A stretch of DNA of 64,000 nt from positions 5,642,001-5,706,000 of the forward strand of contig NZ_LT594324.1 of the NCBI RefSeq assembly GCF_900089605.1. The letters are read 5' to 3'. The stretch is from Micromonospora narathiwatensis (GTDB taxonomy: Bacteria > Actinomycetota > Actinomycetes > Mycobacteriales > Micromonosporaceae). The notes beneath the pieces were generated by a model. It saw only the letters and a list, made by a program, of their open reading frames with translations. It was not told where the DNA came from and ran no database searches. A program made the position numbers and the translations under genes. Shown here piece by piece: positions 26,972 to 35,349 of the stretch; within the stretch, counting starts at the first letter, position 1; every line of letters starts with the position of its first letter.

Positions 26972-28531
26972 TCAGCTACCGGTGCTCGGGCTGGACGACG
27001 CCGTGCTGGCCGCGGTGCTCGACGGGTCGGCGGCGCTCGCCGTCGCCTCCGGCTCCGTGTCCGTCGCGTCGCTCGGCGTGGAGCTCGGCGAGTCGGACGG
27101 GTGCGACGTCGGCGACCCCGTGGGCGACTCGCTCGGCGAGTTCGACGGGCTGGGGCTCGGACTCGGCGTGGTGGGTTGCGGCGTGGGCGAATGGGTCGGC
27201 TTCGGGGTGGCCGGTCGCGTCGGCGTCGGCGTGGGGGTGGGCGTGGGCGTGGGGGTCGGCTTGGGCGTCGCGGTCGTCCCGGTCGGGGCCGGCGTCGGGG
27301 TGGCCGGGGCGGGCACCGCGCCGATCACCCGGGTGGCGGCGTAGAGCCGGGTCCAGCGGACCACGGAGATCTTGACCACGTCGCCGGTGCGCGGCGCCTC
27401 GACCATCTTGCCGTTGCCGATGTACATGGCGACGTGGTGGATGCTCGTCCAACTGCTCCCCGAGGCGAAGAAGAGCAGGTCGCCAGGGAGCAGCGCGTTC
27501 GGGTCCACGGTGCGGGAACGGGTGGCGTAGTACTGGTCGCGGGAGACCCGGGGCAGGCCGCGGTAGCCGGCCGCCCGGTACGAGGCGAGGACCAGGCCGG
27601 AGCAGTCGAAGCGGTCCGGACCCTCCGCCGCCCACAGGTACGGGTCGCCGAGTTGGGCGAGGGCGTACCGCACGGCGGCCAGTGCCTGTGGGTCGGCGAC
27701 CAGCCCGCTGACGCTCTGGTTGAAGACGTACGAGGTGCCGACCTGCTGTTCGGCGGCGTCCTGGCGCTTCTCGATCTCAAGCAGCAGTGCGGCGTTGTCC
27801 TGGCGCAGCTTGAGCAGCGTGGCTTCCTGCCGGTGCAGCTCCGCCTCGATCTGCGCGTACCTGTCGGCCTTCTCCTCGGCGCCCTGCTTGACCGCGGCGT
27901 GTGCCTCGCGGGCCGACTTCTCGTTGGCGGTGGCCCGGGTGACCTCGCCGGCGACCGCGGTGGTGGCCCCGTCGGCCTTGTCGCCGCGGGTGAGCCGCTG
28001 GAGGTCGCTGAAGCTACGCAGGTCGGGGCCGAACGGCAGGGGTGGCACTGCGGCGGCGGCCTTGACCGCGTCGGCGGCGGCGTTGCGGGCGCTCTCCTGG
28101 GCCCGGTCCAGCGCCTCTTCGGCCTCCTGGAGCGTGGTGGCGGCGAGGGCCACCTCGGTCTCGGCCGCGTCCCGGGCCTTCTTGGCCTCGATCAGGTCGT
28201 CGCCGAGCTGGGCGACCTGCGCGTCGACCTGGTTGATCTGCGCGATGAGCGGCCCGTCGGCCGGGTTGGTGACGCCCGTGATGACACCGGGTGCCCCGGG
28301 GGTCTGACCGGGCACCCCGGGAACCGCGCCGGGGAACTGCAACGCCCCGGTGTAGGTGGGGCGGGAGCCGGAGTGCGGGATCGTGTCGGGCAGCGGGTCG
28401 GCCCAGACCGGGGTGGCGAGCGCCGCGGCCGCCACCGCGCCGAGCAGGGCGGACCAGAGCCTCGGACGCAGCACCGGGGAGATCAACGGGAACCTGCGTC
28501 GCTGTCGTCGGCCCCGCCTGCTGTCGACCAT
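26972..28531 (-). CDS. Secreted NlpC/P60 peptidoglycan endopeptidase (RipA-like)
   Basis: 519 residues. An N-terminal basic/hydrophobic signal (to about residue 45) is followed by two coiled-coil stretches (residues 90-150 and 195-265). The NlpC/P60 domain covers about residues 285-395, with catalytic Cys in DRFDCSGL and His in SIHHVAMYIGNG. A long Thr/Pro/Ser tail with repeated PT dipeptides follows. The architecture matches actinobacterial RipA/RipC cell-wall hydrolases that cut the peptide stem during division. The coiled coil is usually the regulatory part. It is divergent from mqnE with a 245-bp gap. Confidence 0.92.
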   Translation of the reverse strand: MVDSRRGRRQRRRFPLISPVLRPRLWSALLGAVAAAALATPVWADPLPDTIPHSGSRPTYTGALQFPGAVPGVPGQTPGAPGVITGVTNPADGPLIAQINQVDAQVAQLGDDLIEAKKARDAAETEVALAATTLQEAEEALDRAQESARNAAADAVKAAAAVPPLPFGPDLRSFSDLQRLTRGDKADGATTAVAGEVTRATANEKSAREAHAAVKQGAEEKADRYAQIEAELHRQEATLLKLRQDNAALLLEIEKRQDAAEQQVGTSYVFNQSVSGLVADPQALAAVRYALAQLGDPYLWAAEGPDRFDCSGLVLASYRAAGYRGLPRVSRDQYYATRSRTVDPNALLPGDLLFFASGSSWTSIHHVAMYIGNGKMVEAPRTGDVVKISVVRWTRLYAATRVIGAVPAPATPTPAPTGTTATPKPTPTPTPTPTPTPTRPATPKPTHSPTPQPTTPSPSPSPSNSPSESPTGSPTSHPSDSPSSTPSDATDTEPEATASAADPSSTAASTASSSPSTGS

Positions 28532-28776
28532 TCCGCTCCCCGTCCGGTTTGGTGTGTTCCGCGTCGGATGGACGCGGGTAAACCGGGACGGCGCCGATGT
28601 GTTCGTTCCGCCCCCATCCTGTCTTACCTCACCAGCGCACCTATGTCGATGCGCGGAGGGTGACGGCCGGACGGGCGTCCGGTGAATTTCGTCGCCGCGG
28701 TCGACCGGGTCGCCGGTTCGTCGGCCCTGCGACGTACGCTCGACCCGGATCGCAGGTGGAAGGGACGTGGCTTTCG

Positions 28777-29946
28777 ATGGACGCCGGACTCAAGCGTGAG
28801 CTCGAAGCGAAGGTCTACGCGGGGGAGCGGCTCACCCGCGAGGACGGCATCGCCCTCTACGAGTGCGACGACCTCGCCTGGCTGGGGCGGCTGGCCCACC
28901 ACAAGCGCACCGAGTCGAACGGCGACCGGGTGATGTTCAACGTCAACCGGCACCTCAACCTGACCAACGTCTGCTCCGCGTCGTGCGCGTACTGCTCGTT
29001 CCAGCGTAAGCCGGGCGAGAAGGACGCCTACACGATGCGTATCGACGAGGCGGTCCGCAAGGCCAAGGAGATGGAGGACGAGCAGCTCACCGAGCTGCAC
29101 ATCGTCAACGGCCTGCACCCGACCCTGCCCTGGCGCTACTACCCCAAGGTGCTGCGCGAGCTGAAGGCGGCACTGCCGAAGGTCAACCTCAAGGCGTTCA
29201 CCGCGACCGAGGTGCAGTGGTTCGAGAAGATCAGCGGCCTGAGCGCCGACGAGATCCTCGACGAGCTGATGGACGCCGGCCTGGAGTCGCTGACCGGCGG
29301 CGGCGCGGAGATCTTCGACTGGGAGGTCCGGCAGCACATCGTCGACCACGCCTGTCACTGGGAGGACTGGTCGCGGATCCACCGGCTGGCCCACTCGAAG
29401 GGCATGAAGACCCCGTCGACCATGCTCTACGGCCACATCGAGGAGCCCCGGCACCGGGTCGACCACGTGCTGCGGCTGCGCGAGCTGCAGGACGAGACGG
29501 GCGGCTTCCAGGTCTTCATTCCGCTGCGCTACCAGCACGACTTCGTCGACTCGGCGGACGGCAAGGTCCGTAACCGGATCCAGGCCCGGACCACCATGGC
29601 CTCGCCGGCCGAGTCGCTGAAGACCTTCGCCGTCTCCCGGCTGCTCTTCGACAACGTCCCGCACGTGAAGTGTTTCTGGGTGATGCACGGCCTCTCGGTG
29701 GCCCAGCTGTCGCTGAACTTCGGCGTGGACGATCTGGACGGTTCCGTCGTGGAATACAAGATCACCCACGACGCCGACTCGTACGGCACGCCGAACACCA
29801 TGCACCGCGACGACCTGCTGCACCTGATCTGGGATGCCGGCTTCCGCCCGGTCGAGCGGAACACCCGCTACGAGACCGTCCGCGAGTACGACGCGGCTCC
29901 GTCGCTCGCCGAGCGCCGGGCCGAGCCGCAGCGGGTCTGGGCCTGA
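28777..29946 (+). CDS. mqnE: Aminofutalosine synthase
   Basis: 389 residues from ATG 28777. A radical SAM enzyme with the cluster motif CSASCAYC (CX3CX2C) near residue 70 and the flanking FNVNRHLNLTNVC typical of MqnE. It joins the enolpyruvyl benzoate made by MqnA to SAM, giving aminofutalosine. Together with mqnA at 61972 and the UbiD/UbiA/UbiX-like genes at 16-20 kb, it shows that the organism makes menaquinone by the futalosine route. mqnB, mqnC and mqnD are not in the window. Confidence 0.94.
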   Translation: MDAGLKRELEAKVYAGERLTREDGIALYECDDLAWLGRLAHHKRTESNGDRVMFNVNRHLNLTNVCSASCAYCSFQRKPGEKDAYTMRIDEAVRKAKEMEDEQLTELHIVNGLHPTLPWRYYPKVLRELKAALPKVNLKAFTATEVQWFEKISGLSADEILDELMDAGLESLTGGGAEIFDWEVRQHIVDHACHWEDWSRIHRLAHSKGMKTPSTMLYGHIEEPRHRVDHVLRLRELQDETGGFQVFIPLRYQHDFVDSADGKVRNRIQARTTMASPAESLKTFAVSRLLFDNVPHVKCFWVMHGLSVAQLSLNFGVDDLDGSVVEYKITHDADSYGTPNTMHRDDLLHLIWDAGFRPVERNTRYETVREYDAAPSLAERRAEPQRVWA

Positions 29947-30366
29947 CCGCGGCTGAGCGCGCCCTCGGCGGCCGGAGTCGGTGACGACCCGCCGCCGTTC
30001 GAGCCGTCGCGGCGCGTCAGGACTGCCCGGGAGTCACCCGACCATCGCTACCGTCCGTGTCGGCGAACCGCCGCATGGCGGCCCGGGAGATTGATGGTCG
30101 GGAACGGCTGCGCGGCCCCTCGGCCGGGCTGAGTTCCCGGGCGATATATGCCCGCAAACCGCCATCAATCGCTGTCCACTCCCCCTGTTGGAAGTGCCTT
30201 GTATCCGAACGGCGGATGGCTGTGAATCCGCTGTTCACGTTCCGGATGTCCGGCGTAAGCGATTGGCTGCTGACTGAGTCATTGTCCCTCCTGAGCCTGT
30301 CCCCACCAGCCAAATGTGGGCCGGGTCCGGGCGCGGTTTCGTGCCCGGGTCGAGGGAGGGATCAAG
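29947..30366. other. 420-bp intergenic region with inverted repeats
   Basis: No convincing gene. It has nested inverted repeats: GATTGATGG (30089-30097) with CCATCAATC (30162-30170), enclosing CGGGAAC/GTTCCCG and CGGGC/GCCCG arms around the A/T-rich GATATAT. Further down is the first copy of the shared ATGTCYGGCGTAAG motif. A 136-codon open frame across it lacks a good ribosome site and normal codon use. Confidence 0.6.
30233..30265 (+). promoter_or_regulatory. Shared pst-locus motif, copy A (PHO-box-like)
   Basis: Reads GTTCACGTTCC, GGATGTCCGGC, GTAAGCGATTG as three 11-nt units, 101 bp before the GTG of the following gene. TTCAC-N16-GTAAG is identical to copy B. The first unit resembles the PhoP repeat GTTCACC. 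PhoP binding or use as a specialised promoter is inferred. Confidence 0.5.
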
Positions 30367-30876
30367 GTGCAGCGTCCACGCTTCGTGTTCCTCGCCGCGC
30401 CAGCGACACAGGCGCAGGTCGCACCCGAGAGGGAACGCATCCTCTGGATGCTCGTATCGCCCAATAATCGGCAACTCGGCCGAAGCGCCTCCTATCACGA
30501 CGCCTACGCCGACAGTCGCCAGGCGGTCCTCGATCTTCAGCAGAATCTGGATCGCGTTATTCGGCTGGAAAGCCTGGTCGAAATGACCGGACAGTGGATC
30601 TGGCGGCTGAATCTCGACGGCCATGCCGTCGCCGCCTCCAGCCGTTCCTACTTCCGGGCGCGGGAGTGCGCGTACAACCTGGAACGGTTCCTGGAGGCGG
30701 TACCGCAGGCGGACCTCGTCGTCGGCGTCCGCGCTGCCAGACGGGGACGTCAGCGGCCGACAGAAACGGAAGACGTCGCCGCGATCCACCCAACCCGCTC
30801 GCTGGCCACCGGCCTGACGCCATCGTCGTTCGGTGAGGCGTACCGGCCCCGGTTCCGAATGCCGGGTGAGCTGTGA
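30367..30876 (+). CDS. Hypothetical protein with two YegP/DUF1508-like repeats
   Basis: 169 residues from GTG 30367, 4 nt after GAGGGAGGGAT. Two related halves are visible: ERILWMLVSPNNRQLGRSASYHDAYADS (about residues 24-51) and GQWIWRLNLDGHAVAASSRSYFRARECAYNL (about 74-104). Both resemble the YegP/DUF1508 pattern of W-x-W-x-L, then VA-SS-Y, then A-C-x-x-x-L. No signal or membrane segment. The family link is by eye and uncertain. It carries copy A of the motif found before pstC, so it may be a cytoplasmic member of the same regulon. Confidence 0.7.
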   Translation: MQRPRFVFLAAPATQAQVAPERERILWMLVSPNNRQLGRSASYHDAYADSRQAVLDLQQNLDRVIRLESLVEMTGQWIWRLNLDGHAVAASSRSYFRARECAYNLERFLEAVPQADLVVGVRAARRGRQRPTETEDVAAIHPTRSLATGLTPSSFGEAYRPRFRMPGEL

Positions 30877-31201
30877 AAGACCGGCGGCCGGCAATCGGCA
30901 TCGGCCGGTCGACGAAGAGCGCGCGGACGGACGTACCGAAATGGACAGGGCGCGACGAATTGAGCCGCCGACGTGAGTCGGTGACCCGATCGGGACGGCG
31001 GACATCCGGAATTCACCGGTCACATGTCTGGCGTAAGTATTCGCCTGTCCGCGACGTCACCGCTCCCGCCGAGCGTGGGCCGTGCGACGAACGGGGCCGC
31101 GGCACCGGTCGAGTCGGCTCAGGAAAGGTGGCATTCCAGGTGTGCAGCACGGTCAGGCGCGGTCTCGTGCCTGTCACCCGTCATCCCGTGGTGGGCCGCT
31201 G
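30877..31201. other. Intergenic region upstream of pstC
   Basis: 325 bp without a convincing gene; short open frames here have poor codon bias. It contains copy B of the shared motif at 31011-31043 and should carry the pstC promoter. Confidence 0.6.
31011..31043 (+). promoter_or_regulatory. Shared pst-locus motif, copy B (PHO-box-like)
   Basis: Reads ATTCACCGGTC, ACATGTCTGGC, GTAAGTATTCG, 158 bp before pstC. It shares TTCAC-N16-GTAAG with copy A and TCTGGC-n-TAAGT-n-TT with copy D. It is placed to control the pstCA-pstS unit. Confidence 0.55.
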
Positions 31202-32233
31202 ATGGTCACGACAACGATCCCCGGCGCTCCCGCCGGGGAGTCCGCCGACGTACCGCGCCGGACGACGTCCCGGATCGGCCCCTCCGACCATGCCTTCCGT
31301 CTGGTCGCGCGGGCCGGTGGCGCCGCCGTGCTGGTCATCATGTTGCTGGTCGGTGGCTTCCTGCTCTACCGCGGTTGGGCGGCGCTTCAGGTCGCCGGCT
31401 GGTCGTTCTTCACGACCCAGGCGTGGGACCCGGATTCCAACAACTTCGGTGTGGCGGCGCTGCTCGTCGGGACGGTGGCGATCGCCATCGTCGCGGTGTC
31501 CTTCGCGGTGCCGCTCGCCACCGGCACCGCTCTCTACATCTCCGAGTACGCCCCGCGCCGGTTTCAGCGCACGCTCGTCTCGCTGGTGGATCTGATGGCC
31601 GCCGTCCCGAGCGTGGTGTACGGCCTCTTCGGCTTCTATCTGCTCTCGGGCAAGGTCATCTACCTGTCCAAGTGGCTCTCCACCTGGCTCGGCTGGATCC
31701 CCATCTTCCGGGTCGTCGAAGGTGGACAACCGGTGGACCCGCGTGACCCGCTCGCCACGATGTCGGTCTACAGCTCGTCGACGTTCATTGCCGGGATGGT
31801 CGTGGCGATGATGGTCACGCCGATCATGTCCTCGGTGATGCGCGAGGTCTTCTCCCAGGCACCGGTCGGGGAGCGCGAGGGCGCGTACGGCCTGGGTGCC
31901 ACCAAGTGGGGGATGATCCGGACCGTGGTGCTGCCCTTCGGGCGGGGCGGCATGATCGGCGGCACGATGCTCGGTCTGGGCCGAGCCCTCGGGGAGACGA
32001 TCGCCGTTTACATGATCATCACTCCGCTCTTCGAGATCAACTGGCACATCCTCCAGAACGGCGGCATCTCCGTCTCCGCCCTCATCGCCCAGCGCTACAG
32101 CGAGTCCAGCGATTTCGGGCTCTCCGCGCTGATGGCGGCCGGTCTCGCCCTGTTCCTCATGACGCTGGTCATCAACTTCATCGCATCAGCGATCATCGCC
32201 CGAAGCCGATCCGGCGCCGAGAGTGAGGCCTGA
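31202..32233 (+). CDS. pstC: Phosphate-type ABC transporter permease PstC
   Basis: 343 residues from ATG 31202. After a cytoplasmic N-terminus it has about six membrane helices and the permease EAA-type loop REGAYGLGATKWGMIRTVVLP, followed by GLGRALGETIAVYMI. These match PstC. It imports phosphate with PstA and PstB. pstA follows with 4 nt between the pstC stop and the chosen pstA ATG. The DNA-level order pstC-pstA-pstS is unusual, as pstS usually comes first. Confidence 0.92.
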   Translation: MVTTTIPGAPAGESADVPRRTTSRIGPSDHAFRLVARAGGAAVLVIMLLVGGFLLYRGWAALQVAGWSFFTTQAWDPDSNNFGVAALLVGTVAIAIVAVSFAVPLATGTALYISEYAPRRFQRTLVSLVDLMAAVPSVVYGLFGFYLLSGKVIYLSKWLSTWLGWIPIFRVVEGGQPVDPRDPLATMSVYSSSTFIAGMVVAMMVTPIMSSVMREVFSQAPVGEREGAYGLGATKWGMIRTVVLPFGRGGMIGGTMLGLGRALGETIAVYMIITPLFEINWHILQNGGISVSALIAQRYSESSDFGLSALMAAGLALFLMTLVINFIASAIIARSRSGAESEA

Positions 32234-32237
32234 CCCG

Positions 32238-33638
32238 ATGGCCGGATTGACACCCGCTGAGACCTCGACCGCGTACGCCGAAGACGCCGTCGCGCAGCGG
32301 ACAGACGAGGTCGACCCGACTTCACGACGGGCGCGTCACGCCGCGGAACCCGACGACGATGCGGCGCGGCGGCCGACCACCACCATTCCGGCTCCGCCGG
32401 CCGAGTCGGACGTACCCGCGCGGCCGAGGGCGATCGGCGGCACCGGCGAGGGTGGGGCCTTTCCCGTCCTCGCCGCGGCGGCCGCCGCGGTGGGCTTCAC
32501 GGCACTGCTCTTCTACCAGCTCGCGCCGCTCAGCGGCGCCCTCGGGCTCGTCGTCGTCGGCTACCTGAGCTTTCTGGTCTTCTACACGGTGCTCGTCTCG
32601 TACGAGAATCCCGGCCCGGCGGTGCGTGCCAAGGTGGCCTCGGTGATCGTGCCGAGCCTCGGCTTCGTGCTGCTCGCCGCGCTGGTCCTCGTCGTCGGCT
32701 ACGTGCTGATCCGGGGCTGGGAGTCGCTGAAACACCTGAACTTCGTCACCCAGGACATGTCCTTCGCCGGACCACTGGACCCGCTCACGGTGGGCGGGAT
32801 CGTGCACGCGGCGATCGGCACCCTGGAACAGATAGCGATCTGCCTCGCCATCACCATTCCCGCCGGGATCATCTGCGCGGTCTTCCTCAGCGAGTTCCCC
32901 GGTACGTTCAGCCGCTTCGTCCGGACCATCGTCGAGGCGATGACCGCTCTGCCGTCGATCGTCGCCGGCCTCTTCGTCTACCTCTCCTACATTCTCATCT
33001 GGGGCCACTGGGTCGAGACGCACCTTTCGGAGCGCTGGCAGTGGCTCGCGCCGGGCAAGTCCGGCTTCGCCGCGTCGCTGGCGCTGAGCATCATGACCCT
33101 GCCGATCATCGTGCGCGCGGCCGACGTGGTGCTGCGCCTCGTCCCCGGACACCTGCGGGAGGCCTCCTACGCCCTCGGCGCGTCGCACTGGCGCACGGTG
33201 TGGCAGGTGGTCCTGCCGACGGCCCGGTCCGGCCTGGCCACCGCGGTGATCCTCGGCACCGCCCGCGGCATCGGCGAGACGTCCCCGGTTCTGCTCACCG
33301 CGGGCTTCGCGGCCAGCGTCAACCTCAATCCGTTCAGCGGACCGCAGGTCTCCCTGCCGCTGTTCACCTTCGACTCGGTGAAGTCGCCGGAACCGTCGAT
33401 GGTGGCTCGTGGCTTCGGTGCCGGCGCGGCGTTGATGCTGCTCGTCCTGCTGCTCTTCGTCCTGGCGCGGGTGCTCGGTGGCCGCGGTGCCGGCAATCTC
33501 AGCAAGCGTCAACTCCGGCGACGAATGGTCGCCTCCTATCGGGACGCGCGGCGGTTCGCCGAACGCAGCCGCTCGCGCTCCGTCGTACCCGACTCAGCAC
33601 CCGCACCCGGGGGCGACAGTGAGGAACGTCATGTTTAG
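32238..33638 (+). CDS. pstA: Phosphate-type ABC transporter permease PstA
   Basis: 466 residues from ATG 32238; an in-frame GTG at 32223 overlaps pstC. The C-terminal 300 residues are a normal PstA with LREASYALGASHWRTVWQVVLPTA and GIGETSPVLLTAGFA. About 75 extra Ala/Pro/Arg-rich residues and two extra hydrophobic segments precede this core, so it is longer than the usual 280-300 residues. It overlaps the pstS start by 8 nt. Confidence 0.9.
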   Translation: MAGLTPAETSTAYAEDAVAQRTDEVDPTSRRARHAAEPDDDAARRPTTTIPAPPAESDVPARPRAIGGTGEGGAFPVLAAAAAAVGFTALLFYQLAPLSGALGLVVVGYLSFLVFYTVLVSYENPGPAVRAKVASVIVPSLGFVLLAALVLVVGYVLIRGWESLKHLNFVTQDMSFAGPLDPLTVGGIVHAAIGTLEQIAICLAITIPAGIICAVFLSEFPGTFSRFVRTIVEAMTALPSIVAGLFVYLSYILIWGHWVETHLSERWQWLAPGKSGFAASLALSIMTLPIIVRAADVVLRLVPGHLREASYALGASHWRTVWQVVLPTARSGLATAVILGTARGIGETSPVLLTAGFAASVNLNPFSGPQVSLPLFTFDSVKSPEPSMVARGFGAGAALMLLVLLLFVLARVLGGRGAGNLSKRQLRRRMVASYRDARRFAERSRSRSVVPDSAPAPGGDSEERHV

Positions 33639-35349
33639 GAAATTGATGCCGGGTGGCCCGAGCGGGCCACGTCGACTTGCGTCCGCCGCGCTCGCGCTGG
33701 GGATCGCGGGGGCGGTCGTCGTGCTTCCGGGCACGGCCGCCAGCGCCGCCACGTACGTCCCGGTCAGCGGCGCCGGCTCCACCTGGAGCGCGAACGCGCT
33801 GCGCCAGTGGGCGGCCAACGTCAAGAAGAACGGCATGACGATCAACTTCGCCGCCACCGGCTCCACCGATGGACGGACCCAGTTCGCCAACGGCACCGTC
33901 GACTTCGGCGTCTCGGAGATCCCGTACGGGCTGTACGACTCGAACTTCGGTCGGGCGGCCGACCAGCCGCCCGCGCGCAAGTTCGCCTACATGCCGATCG
34001 TGGCCGGCGGCACGTCGTTCATGTACAACCTCAACATCGGCGGGCGGCGGGTCACCAACCTGCGGCTCTCGGGCGAGAACGTCGCGAAGGTCTTCACCGG
34101 CGCCATCAAGTACTGGAACGACCCGGCGATCAAGGCGGACAACCCGTCGCTGACCCTGCCCGCGCGGCGGATCGTTCCCGTGGTCCGCTCCGACGGCTCG
34201 GGCACCACGGCGCAGTTCACGCTCTGGCTGAGCAAGCAGTATCCGGACATCTGGAACGCCTACTGCGCCCGCAACGGCAAGCGCACCCCGTGTGGGCTCA
34301 CGTCGTACTACCCGTACAAGCCCAGTGAGGGGTTCGTCGCCAAGTCCGGCTCGGAGAACGTCTCCGGCTTCGTCCGCCAGCCGCAGGGCGAGGGCGCGAT
34401 CACCTACGTCGAGTACTCGTACCCGGAGAAGGCCGGCTTCCCGGTGGTCAAGTTGCTCAACTCGGCCGGCTACTACGTTGCTCCGACGGCAGAGAACGTC
34501 GCCGTGGCGCTGACCAAGGCCGAGATCGAGGAGCACAACACCGACCCGGCGGTCTACCTGACCCAGAAGCTCGACAACGTCTACCGGAACCCGGACAAGC
34601 GGGCGTATCCCCTGTCCTCGTACTCCTACATCATCGTGCCGGTCGCGGAGGAGTACGGGCTGAAGCAACCCGACAAGGGGTACACGCTCGGGAAGTTCGG
34701 CTACTACCTGCTCTGCGAGGGGCAGAACCAGGCCAAGTCGCTCGGCTACTCGCCGTTGCCGAAGAACCTGGTCGAGGCCGGCCTCAAGCAGGTCGAGCGA
34801 ATCCCCAACATGGCGCGCGAGCCGAACAAGATCGCCAACTGTCGGAACCCCACGTTCTCCGGCGACGGCACGAACACGCTGGCCAACAACGCGCCGTACC
34901 CGCCGGAGTGTGATCGCAAGGGCGGCCCGGCCCAGTGCACCACCGGCACCGGTGGAGCGCCGCAGGACACCCCGTCGAACAACAACGGGGGTTCGACCGG
35001 CGGGAACAACCCCGGTGGCTCGGGCGGACCGAACCCCACGGCCGGGCCGAACGCGACCGCCGGCCCGAACGCCAGTGCCGGGCCGAACGCCGCGCCGAGT
35101 GCCGGGGCGGTTGACCCGCTCACGGGCGACCCGGTCGCCGGTGGCTCCGACCCAGGCGCAGGCGCGGGCACAGGCGGGGATTTCGTCGCCGGCATCCCGG
35201 TCGCCCTCGACGCCGACGGTGGGTGGCGCCTGTCGCACACCCTGATGCTGCTCGCCGGAGTGCTGTTCGTCGGCCTGATGATCGGACCACCGCTACTCGC
35301 CCGGTCGCTGCAGCGCCGTGGCCGCAACAATTCGTGGAGCGGGTCGTGA
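33631..35349 (+). CDS. pstS: PstS-family phosphate-binding protein with C-terminal membrane anchor
   Basis: 572 residues. A signal peptide ends near ASA (residue 40). The phosphate-binding domain covers about 42-420 and has SGAGSTWSANALRQW, FAATGSTDGRTQF and the phosphate-site SDGSGTTAQFT, as well as KYWNDPAIK. A 110-residue Gly/Asn/Pro linker follows and then a membrane helix (LMLLAGVLFVGLMIGPPLL) with an Arg-rich end. Typical actinobacterial PstS is a lipoprotein; here the anchor is at the other end, on a long flexible linker. The stop overlaps the next start by 4 nt (GTGA). Confidence 0.87.
   Translation: MFRKLMPGGPSGPRRLASAALALGIAGAVVVLPGTAASAATYVPVSGAGSTWSANALRQWAANVKKNGMTINFAATGSTDGRTQFANGTVDFGVSEIPYGLYDSNFGRAADQPPARKFAYMPIVAGGTSFMYNLNIGGRRVTNLRLSGENVAKVFTGAIKYWNDPAIKADNPSLTLPARRIVPVVRSDGSGTTAQFTLWLSKQYPDIWNAYCARNGKRTPCGLTSYYPYKPSEGFVAKSGSENVSGFVRQPQGEGAITYVEYSYPEKAGFPVVKLLNSAGYYVAPTAENVAVALTKAEIEEHNTDPAVYLTQKLDNVYRNPDKRAYPLSSYSYIIVPVAEEYGLKQPDKGYTLGKFGYYLLCEGQNQAKSLGYSPLPKNLVEAGLKQVERIPNMAREPNKIANCRNPTFSGDGTNTLANNAPYPPECDRKGGPAQCTTGTGGAPQDTPSNNNGGSTGGNNPGGSGGPNPTAGPNATAGPNASAGPNAAPSAGAVDPLTGDPVAGGSDPGAGAGTGGDFVAGIPVALDADGGWRLSHTLMLLAGVLFVGLMIGPPLLARSLQRRGRNNSWSGS

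Noticed and set aside
27219..27272. G/T-rich short tandem repeats
   Set aside because: They encode the Pro-Thr tail of the NlpC/P60 protein; not an independent element.
30057..30467. Possible small gene of 136 codons before the YegP-like gene
   Set aside because: No ribosome site, runs through the motif copy A and the real start at 30367, and codon use is poor.
30873..31202. Open frame of 109 codons upstream of pstC
   Set aside because: Atypical codon use and it spans the motif copy B; more likely leader DNA.
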